The notes under the pieces were generated by a model. It was not told the DNA's origin. It saw only the letters and a program-made list of their open reading frames with translations, and searched no databases. A DNA stretch of 64,000 nucleotides from Nocardioides sp. (GTDB taxonomy: Bacteria > Actinomycetota > Actinomycetes > Propionibacteriales > Nocardioidaceae): the NCBI RefSeq assembly GCF_030019515.1, contig NZ_JASEEQ010000018.1, forward strand, positions 22,309-86,308. The letters run 5' to 3'. Positions 16,342-24,197 of the stretch are shown here, piece after piece; the stretch's first letter is position 1; the number at the start of each line of letters is the position of its first letter. The translations under genes and the position numbers were made by a program.

Positions 16342-17274
16342 ATGGTTCGCCGTCCTCTCGCCGTACCGCTCGCCCTCGGCCTCGCAGCCGTCGTGGCGAT
16401 CCCGTTGGTGGCTGCCGTGGCACAGGCCCCGGCCGCGCCGGCACCGCCCGCCCCCGCGGTGGCGCGGCAGACCACGGCCCGGGGGGCCGCGACGACCGAG
16501 GTCACCAAGCTGCTGGTGTTCGTGGTCGAGAACCACTCGCTACAGCAGATGCGCAGGCAGATGCCCTACACCGCGCGGCTGGCTCGCCGCTACGGCTACG
16601 CGACGCGCTACCACGCCGTGACCCACCCCTCGCTGCCCAACTACCTCGCGATCGCCGGCGGCGACACCTTCGGGGTCCGCGACGACGCGGCGCCGGCGGC
16701 GCACCCGCTGTCCGGTCCCAGCGTGTTCGGGCGGGCGGTGCGGGCCGGCAGCACGGCGCGGCTGTACGCCGAGGCGATGGGGTCGCGGTGCCAGCTCGAG
16801 AGCAGCGGCACCTACGCGGTCAAGCACAACCCGTGGGCGTACTTCGCCCACGAGCGGCGACTGTGCCGGCGCGACGACGTACCGCTGCGCCGGTTCGGGC
16901 GCGACGTCGACGCCGGGCGGCTGCCCGCGGTCGGCATGGTGATCCCCGACCTGTGCAACGACGCCCACGACTGCGGCCTGGATCGCGCGGACTCGTGGCT
17001 GCGCAAGCGGGTCCGCCGGGTGCTCGCCGGGCCGGACTGGTCCGCGGGCCGGCTGGCCGTCGTGATCACCGCGGACGAGGACGACGGCGCCCACGGCAAC
17101 CGGGTGCTCACCGTCGTCGCGCACCCCGACCTGCGGCACGCGGTGGTCCGCGCGCGGCTCACGCACTACTCGCTGTCGCGGTCGTACGCCGACGTGGCCG
17201 GCGTCCGGCCGCTGCGGCACGCGGCCGACGCCCGCTCGCTGCTGCGCCGCTTCGGCCTCAGCACCGCGGGCTGA
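16342..17274 (+). CDS. Secreted phosphoesterase / acid phosphatase-like protein (phosphoesterase family PF04185)
   Basis: 310 residues. An N-terminal signal peptide (basic MVRR, hydrophobic residues 8-30, then an Ala/Pro-rich stretch) is followed by a phosphoesterase domain. VVENHSLQQM holds the metal-binding ENHS motif, and THPSLPNYLAIAGG the conserved HPSLPNY. VITADEDDGAHGNRV supplies late acidic/His ligands. The family includes phospholipase C-like and acid phosphatases acting outside the cytoplasm. Substrate not determinable here. The Shine-Dalgarno region is replaced by an 11-bp repeat tract. Confidence 0.85.
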   Translation: MVRRPLAVPLALGLAAVVAIPLVAAVAQAPAAPAPPAPAVARQTTARGAATTEVTKLLVFVVENHSLQQMRRQMPYTARLARRYGYATRYHAVTHPSLPNYLAIAGGDTFGVRDDAAPAAHPLSGPSVFGRAVRAGSTARLYAEAMGSRCQLESSGTYAVKHNPWAYFAHERRLCRRDDVPLRRFGRDVDAGRLPAVGMVIPDLCNDAHDCGLDRADSWLRKRVRRVLAGPDWSAGRLAVVITADEDDGAHGNRVLTVVAHPDLRHAVVRARLTHYSLSRSYADVAGVRPLRHAADARSLLRRFGLSTAG

Positions 17275-17330
17275 GGGTCGACCGGACCGGACCTCGGCCC
17301 CCGGGCGGGACCAGGGGCGGTCTCGGGCGG

Positions 17331-17370
17331 GTCCAGGTGGGTCGAGGTGGGTCGAGGTGGGTCGAATGGG
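17331..17370. repeat. Four tandem 10-mers GTCGAGGTGG
   Basis: Units at 17331, 17341, 17351 and 17361; the outer two are degenerate. The tract ends 6 bp before a DosR-type box. Confidence 0.75.
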
Positions 17371-17376
17371 TGAGAC

Positions 17377-17390
17377 GGGCCGAAGGTCCC
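17377..17390. promoter_or_regulatory. DosR-type box with no adjacent annotated gene
   Basis: GGGCCGAAGGTCCC, one mismatch from the palindromic core. The next genes on both sides end toward it. A -10-like TAGGTT at 17437-17442 lies downstream on the + strand. Confidence 0.5.
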
Positions 17391-17651
17391 GCCGGAACGT
17401 CCCTTTCTGCCCGGGTGGCGGCACGGCTCGCGCCGATAGGTTCGCCGCACGGGGCGGTAGCCGGCCGGCGCTGGAGTAGACGTCGCCATGTTCCTCTGGG
17501 CACGCCGGCGCCGCCCCCTCAGGCGTCCGCCGACCGTGCCACGACAGGGGATGGCGCGGTCGGCGGCGACACCGCCGGCCGGGCCAGCGGTGTGCACGCA
17601 ACCGAACCCGGCCCGCGGACGGTTGCTCGACCACCGCCGGCCCGCCCGAAG
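17391..17651 (+). other. Gene-free interval downstream of an orphan DosR box; candidate small RNA
   Basis: No convincing protein is encoded between the phosphoesterase stop (17274) and the convergent acyl-CoA synthetase stop (17652). The interval holds a DosR-type box, a -10-like TAGGTT (17437) and a strong hairpin (17527-17566), the parts needed for a short transcript of about 120 nt. An open frame from 17488 is Arg/Pro/Ser-rich, runs antisense into the next gene and is not believed. Confidence 0.3.
17527..17566. terminator. Hairpin, terminator candidate
   Basis: Perfect 10-bp arms CCGCCGACCG (17527-17536) and CGGTCGGCGG (17557-17566), 20-nt loop. It can end the minus-strand acyl-CoA synthetase transcript or a rightward small RNA. 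Confidence 0.5.
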
Positions 17652-20357
17652 TCAGCTGCCGGGGCGCAGCCGCCGCGGGATCCCCGGGTCCGGGATCGCG
17701 CAGCGGTCCAGGCGCACCTTGACGTCGACGACCGCGCACGACTCCGGCCCGACGAGCACCGGGTTGAGGTCGACGTCCGCGATCTGCGGGACGTCCTCGG
17801 CAAGCGCGCCGAGCTCGACCAGCAGGTCCACCAGGCCGTCGACGTCCGCGGGCGGCGATCCTCGGTAGCCCTCCAGCAACGGCCAGATCCGCAGCGACCG
17901 GACCGCGCGCAGCGCGTCGCTACGCGCGACCGGCGGCAGCAGGAAGGTGCGGTCCTGCCACACCTCGACGGCGACACCACCGGCAGCGACCATCACAAGC
18001 GGCCCGAAGCGGGTGTCGCGGACCACGCCGAGCGCGATCTCGACGCCTGAGGCGACGCTCTGCACCAGCACGGGCACGGCGGTCTCCCCCAGCTCCCGCT
18101 CGAACCCCGCGATCGCCGCAGCGACCTCCTCGGGCGAGGAGAGGCCGACCTTGACCAGGCCGCGCTCGCTCTTGCGCGGGACCGCGCGGCCGGCGACCTT
18201 GACCGCCACCGGGTAGCCGAACCAGCCCGCCACCTCGACGGCCGCCTCGGCCCCGGTGACGACCTCGCCGAGGGGGTCCAGTCCGTACGCCGCCAGCAGG
18301 CCGGTCGCGTCGGCGACCGAGAGCCAGCCGTGCTCGTCGGTCGCCGCGCCCATCAGGGCGGCGGCGGCCACCCGCGCGTCCTCGGCCCGGTCCCGGTCGA
18401 CGGCGACCGCGTCCGTGGCCGGGTGGTCGCGCCACTCGGCGTACCGGGCAGCCCGCGACAGCGCCCGCAGCGCGGCGGTGTGGTTGCGGTAGGTCGTGAC
18501 GCCGGGCAGTCCGCCGGCGGGCGGTCGCAGCCCGCCCATCGGTACCAGCACGAGCGGCTTGTCGGGGTGCCGCGCCCGCACCGCGGCCACGGCGTGCAGG
18601 CCCGCAACGGCGTCGTTGGCGCCGGTGGCGACCAGGAGCACCAGGACCGCGTCGACCTCGTCGGAGGCGAGCAGCAGGCCGGCGACCGCGGCGAGGTCGC
18701 GCGCGGAGACGGTCGCCCCGGTGTCGACGGGGTTGCCGACGCCGGCGGTCCCGGTGAGGTGCCGCGCGACCCGGGCGCGCAGCCGGTCCGAGAGCTCCGG
18801 CACGGCCAGGCCCCAGGCGTCGGCAGCATCCGCGGCCAGGACGCCGGTGCCGCCGGCGTTGGTGAGTACGGCGATCCGGCGCCCGCGCGGCAGCGGCTGC
18901 TCGGCGAGCAGCAGCGCCGTCTCGGCCATGTCGTCGGCGCCCTCGCAGCCGATCACGCCGGCCTGCGCGAACAGCGCGTCGACGGCGATCGCCGAGGAGG
19001 CCGGGGCCGCCGTGTGCGACGCGCCGGCCCGCCGGCCGCCGGACGAGCGGCCGCCCACGACCGCCAGCAGCGGCTTGCGCTCGGCGAAGCGGCGGGCGAA
19101 GCGGGCGAACTTCGGGGCGTTGCCGAACGAGTCGAGGTAGAGCGCGGCGGCCGTGACCCGCGGGTCGTCGCGCCAGGCCGCGAGCAGGTCGTTGCTGGAC
19201 ACGTCGACCTTGTCGCCGAGCGAGACGAACGACGCCACCCCGACGCCGAGCTCCTGAGCGGTGTCGGCGAGCACGACGCCGACCCCGCCGGACTGCGACG
19301 CCACGGCCAGTCCACCCGGCGGCGGCACGGAGCCACCCAGCGTGGCGTTCAGGCGCACCTCGGGGTCCAGGCTCATCAGGCCGAGGCAGTTGGGGCCGAC
19401 CACCCGGATGCTGCGCCGGCGCGCCAGCGCGAGGATCCGGCGCTGCAGCCGGGCCCCCTCCTCCCCCATCTCGCTGAAGCCGGACGTCACGATCACCGCG
19501 GCCGGGATCGCCGCGTCGGCGGCGTCCTCGAGCACGGCCAGCACCCGGCCGGGCGGCACCGCGATCACCACCAGGTCGACCGGCGCCGGCAGGTCGCTCA
19601 GGCGGCGTACGGCGAGGATCCCCTCGATCTCCCGGGCCCGCGAGTGCACGACGTGCAGGCCGCCGGTGTAGCCGCCGGCCACGACCGAGCGCACGATGGC
19701 GGCCCCCAGGCCGCTGCCGTCCGCGCGTGCGCCGACCACGGCCACCGACCGCGGGTAGAGCAACGGTCGCAGCGACCGGGCCTCCGCCTGGCACTCGCGG
19801 TGGTCGGCCGCGGCGACCGCCTCGGCGGAGGCCACCGTGTCCATCTCGACGGCGACGGTGGCGCCGTCGTTGTGGCGGACCACCGCGAACCCGGCGTCGA
19901 TGAAGACGGCGAGCATCGCGCGGTTCTCCCAGAGCACCTCGGCGACGAAGCGCCGCACGCCGCACTCCCGGCACGCCGCCGCGAGGTGCTCGAGCAGCAG
20001 GCTGCCGACTCCCAGCCCCTGCAGGTCGTCGGCGACGAGGAAGGCGACCTCGGCCGCCCCGGGCTCGACCGGCTCGGCGGTGGCGAGCGCGCAGATTCGG
20101 CCGTCCCGCTCGAGGACCAGGGAGCGGGTGTCGGGCGCGTCGCGCAGGTGCTCGACGTACTTCGTCGCCGCGTAGCGGCTCGGGCTGAAGAACCGCAGCC
20201 GCAGGCTGTCGTCGGACACGCCCTCGTGCAGCTCGAGGAGCCCGGGGAGGTCGGCGGGGGCCAGCGGCCGGATCACGGCGATGGTCCCGTCGCGCAGCAG
20301 CACGTCGGCGGGCGCCGGCTCGACGGCCGGCGCCGGCATGGGCATGGGCATGGGCAT
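17652..20357 (-). CDS. GNAT acetyltransferase fused to ADP-forming acyl-CoA synthetase
   Basis: 901 residues from ATG 20357, chosen because GGGAGG lies directly upstream; a GTG 17 codons earlier has none. Order: GNAT domain, residues about 15-170 (acetyl-CoA loop QGLGVGSLLLEHLA); CoA-binding and ligase domains (SVAVVGARADGSG, VVGPNCLGLMS, and the phosphohistidine region GASHTAAPAS near residue 447); ATP-grasp domain from about 670. Such fusions resemble Pat-type protein acylases joined to acetate/propionate-CoA ligases, so it could make acyl-CoA plus ATP and also acylate proteins. A DosR-type box lies 85 bp upstream. The start is a run of four ATG CCC codons. Confidence 0.9.
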   Translation of the reverse strand: MPMPMPMPAPAVEPAPADVLLRDGTIAVIRPLAPADLPGLLELHEGVSDDSLRLRFFSPSRYAATKYVEHLRDAPDTRSLVLERDGRICALATAEPVEPGAAEVAFLVADDLQGLGVGSLLLEHLAAACRECGVRRFVAEVLWENRAMLAVFIDAGFAVVRHNDGATVAVEMDTVASAEAVAAADHRECQAEARSLRPLLYPRSVAVVGARADGSGLGAAIVRSVVAGGYTGGLHVVHSRAREIEGILAVRRLSDLPAPVDLVVIAVPPGRVLAVLEDAADAAIPAAVIVTSGFSEMGEEGARLQRRILALARRRSIRVVGPNCLGLMSLDPEVRLNATLGGSVPPPGGLAVASQSGGVGVVLADTAQELGVGVASFVSLGDKVDVSSNDLLAAWRDDPRVTAAALYLDSFGNAPKFARFARRFAERKPLLAVVGGRSSGGRRAGASHTAAPASSAIAVDALFAQAGVIGCEGADDMAETALLLAEQPLPRGRRIAVLTNAGGTGVLAADAADAWGLAVPELSDRLRARVARHLTGTAGVGNPVDTGATVSARDLAAVAGLLLASDEVDAVLVLLVATGANDAVAGLHAVAAVRARHPDKPLVLVPMGGLRPPAGGLPGVTTYRNHTAALRALSRAARYAEWRDHPATDAVAVDRDRAEDARVAAAALMGAATDEHGWLSVADATGLLAAYGLDPLGEVVTGAEAAVEVAGWFGYPVAVKVAGRAVPRKSERGLVKVGLSSPEEVAAAIAGFERELGETAVPVLVQSVASGVEIALGVVRDTRFGPLVMVAAGGVAVEVWQDRTFLLPPVARSDALRAVRSLRIWPLLEGYRGSPPADVDGLVDLLVELGALAEDVPQIADVDLNPVLVGPESCAVVDVKVRLDRCAIPDPGIPRRLRPGS
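20338..20357 (-). repeat. Hexanucleotide repeat encoding Met-Pro four times at the gene start
   Basis: Four in-frame ATGCCS codon pairs begin the acyl-CoA synthetase gene, giving alternative starts 6 bp apart. Slippage by one unit keeps the frame. Confidence 0.7.
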
Positions 20358-20441
20358 CGGACCTCCCGTCGTCGCACCCGGTTCGACGTGCCGCTCTCGG
20401 CCCGTCACTCCGAGGGTCCGCGACGCCGGGCCCCCGGCGCA

Positions 20442-20455
20442 GAGGACAAGGTCCC
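20442..20455 (-). promoter_or_regulatory. DosR-type box of the acyl-CoA synthetase gene
   Basis: Minus-strand GGGACCTTGTCCTC, 85 bp upstream of the chosen ATG. Confidence 0.7.
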
Positions 20456-20561
20456 GCAGGCGGGGGATGCTCGCCCGGGCCGCGCTCGACGGCGCGGCAC
20501 GGTACGGCAGCTACCGCCCGGAGACGGAGTGGCCGACCTGAGGCGCACCGGGCCCGGTCGG

Positions 20562-20996
20562 TCAGTCGTCCTCGTCGTCCTCCTTGTGGAGCAGGAACCG
20601 GCGACCGGTGACGATCGCGGGCATCAGCTCGACGTGGTCGTACTTGAACGAGGGGATCCACGGGTGGATCCGCAGGCCGGCGAGCCGGTGCTGCTCGCCC
20701 TCGTCGAGGTGGCGCAGGTGGCCGCGCACCATGACCGACCAGGCGGCGTCCTCGCCGAACCAGTCGATCTCGAAGGCGACCTCGGACTCCAGCTCGGCGG
20801 CGAGCAGCTTGTTGCCCGCCGCGGTCCGGAACAGGATGGCCCGGCCCTCGACCGCGTAGTTGATCGGTATCAGGTGGATCTCGTCGACCAGGCGGTACGC
20901 CAGGCGCCCCACCTCGGCCGCCGAGAGCAGGTCCCAGCACTCGTCGGCGGTGAGCTCCACCATCGGCTGGTCATCGGTGAGCTGCTGCTGTGTCAT
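20562..20996 (-). CDS. Pyridoxamine-5'-phosphate-oxidase-like split-barrel flavoprotein
   Basis: 144 residues from ATG 20996, which has GGAGG 8 bp upstream; a longer frame is unsupported. LTADECWDLLSAAEVGRLAYRL...LIPINYAVEGRAILFRTAAGNKLLA is the FMN-binding split-barrel pattern of the PNPOx_2 family. Members reduce or bind flavin/F420 or heme; substrate unknown. It has two paralogues in the island (23790 and 33780). DosR controls a PNPOx-like gene in M. tuberculosis as I recall it. The acidic tail KEDDEDD is unusual. A DosR-type box lies 136 bp upstream. Confidence 0.88.
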   Translation of the reverse strand: MTQQQLTDDQPMVELTADECWDLLSAAEVGRLAYRLVDEIHLIPINYAVEGRAILFRTAAGNKLLAAELESEVAFEIDWFGEDAAWSVMVRGHLRHLDEGEQHRLAGLRIHPWIPSFKYDHVELMPAIVTGRRFLLHKEDDEDD

Positions 20997-21131
20997 CGTG
21001 TCGCCTCCGTCCGTCCTGTTGCCGTCCTGTTGCCGTCGTGTGGCCGGCGCGTTGCCGGTGAGGTGGCCCGGTCGTGCGCCCACCGCATGGCTCGTGGGTC
21101 CAGGGAACCCCCGCCGGCCGTCCGGAGGTCA

Positions 21132-21145
21132 GGGCCCAAGGTCCC
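21132..21145 (-). promoter_or_regulatory. DosR-type box upstream of the split-barrel gene
   Basis: GGGCCCAAGGTCCC (minus strand GGGACCTTGGGCCC), in the gap between two leftward genes. Confidence 0.65.
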
Positions 21146-21202
21146 TCGGCCGCAGGCGACGGTCACGACCGGCGCCGCACCGCCGGCCGATCGATCCAGC
21201 AG

Positions 21203-22585
21203 TCAGTCCAGCCGGACCCGCTCCCCGAGCCGCGGCACGACAGCGGGCCAGCCGAGGTCGGCGCCGATCCGGCGGGCCAGCGCCGCCGACGCGGACGGCT
21301 CGCCGTGCACGACGTACACGATCTCGGGCGGCTCGGGGGCGCGGCCCAGCCACCCGATGATGTCGTCGGCGTCCGCATGCACCGAGAAGTACGGCACGTC
21401 GACGATCTCGGCGCGGACCGGCACGTAGCGCCCGTGCATCTTCACCTGGCGGGCGCCGTCGAGGAGCTGGCGGCCGCGGGTTCCGACCGCCTGGTAGCCG
21501 GTGAGCACCACGCTGTTGCGCGGGTCAGGGAGCTGGTGAGCGAGGTGGTGCACGACGCGACCCCCGGTGGCCATGCCGGACGCCGACACCACGATGCACG
21601 GCTCGCCGGGCCGGTTGAGCCGCATCGACCCGGCGGCGTCCGGGACCGCGCTGACGTGCATCGCGCCCAGGGCGACGCGGACCTGATCGAGGTCGGGGCG
21701 CAGCTGCGCCGATCCGGTGTCGAGAGCCTCGCGGTACACGGCGAGGGCCCGCAGCGCCATCGGGCTGTCGAGGTACACCGGGACCCGCGGCACCTCGCCG
21801 GCCTGCATCAGCCGGTGCAGCTCGAGCAGCACCAGCTCGGTCCGGTCGACCGCGAACGCCGGCACCAGCACGGTGCCGCCCCGGCCGATGGTGCGGCGCA
21901 CCGCCGCCGCGAGGACCTCGGGGTCGGCGGGCGGGTGGCTGCGGTCGCCGTACGTCGACTCCACGACGACCGCGTCGGCCACGGGTGGGTCGGCGGGTGC
22001 GCGCAGGATCGGGTGGTGGTCGCGGCCGAGGTCGCCGCTGAACAGGGTTCGGCGGCCACCCGCCTCGAGCAGCACGGTCGACGACCCGAGGATGTGGCCC
22101 GCCGGGTGCAGCACGGTCCGGACGCCCGGGGCCAGCTCGACCACGGTCCCGAACTCAGTCGGCTTCAGCAGCGGCAGGGTGCGCTCGACGTCCTCGAGGT
22201 CGTAGAGCGGCAGCGCAGGACGGTGCTTGGAGTAGCCGCCGGCGTTGGCCTGACGCGCGTCCTCCTCCTGCAGATGGGCGCTGTCGCGGAGCACGATCTC
22301 CACCAGCTCGGCGGTGTCGGGCGAGCAGACGATCGGGCCGTCGAAGCCCTCCTTGACCAACCGCGGCAGGAACCCGCAGTGGTCGAGGTGCGCGTGCGAC
22401 ACCACAGCCGAGCCGAGCCCGGAGGCCGGTACCGGGAACGGGGACCAGTTGCGGCGTCGCAGGTCCGCCAGGCCCTGGTAGAGCCCCGCGTCCACCAGCG
22501 TCCGCGAGGTGTCGGTGTCCACCAGGAACTTGCTGCCGGTCACCGACTCGGCGGCGCCCAGGAACGTCAGGACCGGACTGCTCAC
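21203..22585 (-). CDS. MBL-fold beta-CASP metallo-hydrolase (RNA-processing type)
   Basis: 460 residues from GTG 22585, with GGAGGAG 7 bp upstream. Metallo-beta-lactamase core: VSHAHLDHCGFLPRL (HxHxDH, residues about 62-67), later histidine HPAGHILGSS, aspartate FSGDLGRDHHP. A beta-CASP insert and a C-terminal VHGEPSASAALARRIG (RMMBL) follow. This architecture belongs to ribonucleases and CPSF73-like enzymes, so RNA turnover in dormancy is inferred. It has no clear DosR box of its own. It sits between two island genes on the same strand. Confidence 0.88.
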   Translation of the reverse strand: MSSPVLTFLGAAESVTGSKFLVDTDTSRTLVDAGLYQGLADLRRRNWSPFPVPASGLGSAVVSHAHLDHCGFLPRLVKEGFDGPIVCSPDTAELVEIVLRDSAHLQEEDARQANAGGYSKHRPALPLYDLEDVERTLPLLKPTEFGTVVELAPGVRTVLHPAGHILGSSTVLLEAGGRRTLFSGDLGRDHHPILRAPADPPVADAVVVESTYGDRSHPPADPEVLAAAVRRTIGRGGTVLVPAFAVDRTELVLLELHRLMQAGEVPRVPVYLDSPMALRALAVYREALDTGSAQLRPDLDQVRVALGAMHVSAVPDAAGSMRLNRPGEPCIVVSASGMATGGRVVHHLAHQLPDPRNSVVLTGYQAVGTRGRQLLDGARQVKMHGRYVPVRAEIVDVPYFSVHADADDIIGWLGRAPEPPEIVYVVHGEPSASAALARRIGADLGWPAVVPRLGERVRLD

Positions 22586-22640
22586 CTGGCTCCTCCTTCG
22601 GCTCTCACTCGACGTCCTCGGCCCGGCGAGGACGCCGACG

Positions 22641-22675
22641 GCGGGGCCGGGCTGCCCCGTTGGGCCCGGCCCCGC
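22641..22675 (-). terminator. Terminator of the universal stress protein gene at 22715
   Basis: Perfect 12-bp arms GCGGGGCCGGGC (22641-22652) and GCCCGGCCCCGC (22664-22675), 11-nt loop, 39 bp beyond the stop. Confidence 0.7.
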
Positions 22676-22714
22676 ACGCTCATCGGCCCCCCGGTCCTCG
22701 CCTCCGTCCTGGGC

Positions 22715-23596
22715 TCAGCGCCCTCGGTCGACCACCAGCACGGGGCACTCGGCGTGGTGGAGCACCGCCCGGGTGATCGGCCCGAGGTGGGCCGCCAGCG
22801 GGCGCGCCGCCGGACGGCGGTTGAGGACCAGTACCGACGAGCGCTGGGTGGCGCGGACCAGCGCCTCGACCGGCCGGGCCCAGTGCACGTCGCAGGTCAC
22901 GGAGTCCTCGGCGGTCGTCACGTCACCGAGCGCGGTCTCGAGCTCGCGCCGGGTGTCGTCGACCCACTGCTTGCGGGGGTAGCTGGCGAACGCCGCACCC
23001 TGGTAGGGCTCGGCGATCCAGATGGCGTGGAGGACGACCAGCTGGTGCCCGGTGTCGCGGGCCAGCTCGAGCGCCTCGACGACCTGGTGCTTGGCGTCCA
23101 TCGGCTCGTCGACGCCCACCGTGACGGGCAGGTCGGTGCCGACCGCGACGGGCCAGCTGGGTGGGACGACCAGGACCGGGACCCGGGCGTGCGCGGCCAC
23201 ATGGGTGGAGACCGAGCGGGTCACCAGGCGGCCGACCGCCCCGATCTCGCGCGCCTCGAGCACGACCAGCCGCATCTCGCGGCCGCGCTCCACGATCGTG
23301 CGGGCCGCGGACCCGTCGACGATCTCGGCGGTGACCGGGACCCGGCCCTCGACGAGGACGCGGACCCGGTCCGCTGCCTCGGTGAGCACCTCGCGGCCGA
23401 CCCGGGTCAGCTCGCGTTCGAGTGCCTGCTCCGGTTCGAGCTGCGAGGGCACGGGCACGACCAGCCGGTGCGCCACATGCAGCAGCCCGACGCCCACGCC
23501 GAGCCGCATCGCCTCGGAGGCGGCCACCTCCAGCGCGCCGTCACCGATCCCGTCGGGACCGACCGCCACCAGGACACCGATCTCGGTCTCGTCCAT
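22715..23596 (-). CDS. Tandem universal stress protein
   Basis: 293 residues with two UspA folds (about 5-145 and 155-290). The second ends in GPITRAVLHHAECPVLVV, the ATP-loop region of the fold; the G-rich ATP motif is weak in the first half (EIGAVGRLVTRSVSTHVAA). One of five such proteins in the island. Tandem USPs are the most abundant class in the M. tuberculosis DosR regulon and bind ATP or cAMP; individual roles are unclear. Divergent from the split-barrel gene at 23790 with a shared DosR-type box. Confidence 0.9.
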   Translation of the reverse strand: MDETEIGVLVAVGPDGIGDGALEVAASEAMRLGVGVGLLHVAHRLVVPVPSQLEPEQALERELTRVGREVLTEAADRVRVLVEGRVPVTAEIVDGSAARTIVERGREMRLVVLEAREIGAVGRLVTRSVSTHVAAHARVPVLVVPPSWPVAVGTDLPVTVGVDEPMDAKHQVVEALELARDTGHQLVVLHAIWIAEPYQGAAFASYPRKQWVDDTRRELETALGDVTTAEDSVTCDVHWARPVEALVRATQRSSVLVLNRRPAARPLAAHLGPITRAVLHHAECPVLVVDRGR

Positions 23597-23652
23597 GACC
23601 GACCTCCTTCGCCCTCTCCGTCCACCTTGCTCCGCGGTCCCGGGCCACGGGA

Positions 23653-23666
23653 GAGACGTAGGTCCT
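23653..23666. promoter_or_regulatory. DosR-type box in a divergent promoter
   Basis: GAGACGTAGGTCCT, half-sites degenerate but with the AC...GT core in register. It serves the USP gene (57 bp away) and possibly the divergent split-barrel gene. A second symmetric element, GGTACCTGCGAAGGTGCC, follows at 23682-23699. Confidence 0.5.
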
Positions 23667-23789
23667 CGGAGCGAGGGCCGTGGTACCTGCGAAGGTGCCT
23701 GCGGTCGCTGGCTCGGTCGGGTTTACTCGATACCGGGGTCCCGCACGGAGATGGGACACCGAGCCCCGTGGCGCGACCGAGGAGGAGTC

Positions 23790-24197
23790 ATGGACAAGGC
23801 GGCCCGTGGACAGCTCGTGGACCTGCCGGTCGACGAGTGCTGGCAGCTGCTCACGACGACACCGGTGGGCCGGATCGCCTGGTCCACGACGAGCGGCCCG
23901 GTGGTCGTGCCGGTCAACTTCGTGGTCGACGGGCGGACCATCAGGATCCGCACGGCGGCGTACTCCGCGATGGTGCAGAAGGCCGACGTGGAGCGGGTCG
24001 CGTTCCAGGCCGACCACATCGACGAGACCAGCCACTCGGGTTGGAGCGTGCTCGCGCGCGGTCGTGCCGAGGTGCGGTACGGCGAGCCCGCGGACGCGGC
24101 CGGCCCGGAGCCGTGGCCACGCGGGCCGCGGTCGGCGACCGTCGTCATCGACGTCGACGAGGTCACCGGTCGCTGGCTGAACCCCGGCGAGCGCTGA
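23790..24197 (+). CDS. Split-barrel flavin/pyridoxamine-oxidase-like protein
   Basis: 135 residues; GGAGGAG immediately precedes the ATG. LPVDECWQLLTTTPVGRIAWST...VVVPVNFVVDGRTIRIRTAA follows the same pattern as the paralogues at 20562 and 33780. FMN- or F420-dependent reduction is the family expectation. Its last 35 bp overlap the end of the convergent P-type ATPase gene, an unusual 3' overlap that would allow antisense effects. Confidence 0.88.
   Translation: MDKAARGQLVDLPVDECWQLLTTTPVGRIAWSTTSGPVVVPVNFVVDGRTIRIRTAAYSAMVQKADVERVAFQADHIDETSHSGWSVLARGRAEVRYGEPADAAGPEPWPRGPRSATVVIDVDEVTGRWLNPGER

Noticed and set aside
17488..17868. A 126-codon + strand frame after the orphan DosR-type box
   Set aside because: Arg/Pro/Ser-rich, no ribosome site, and its second half is antisense to the acyl-CoA synthetase gene.
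22586..22714. A DosR-type box for the metallo-hydrolase gene
   Set aside because: GGACGTCC-like and GGTCC fragments occur but no 14-bp palindrome in register.
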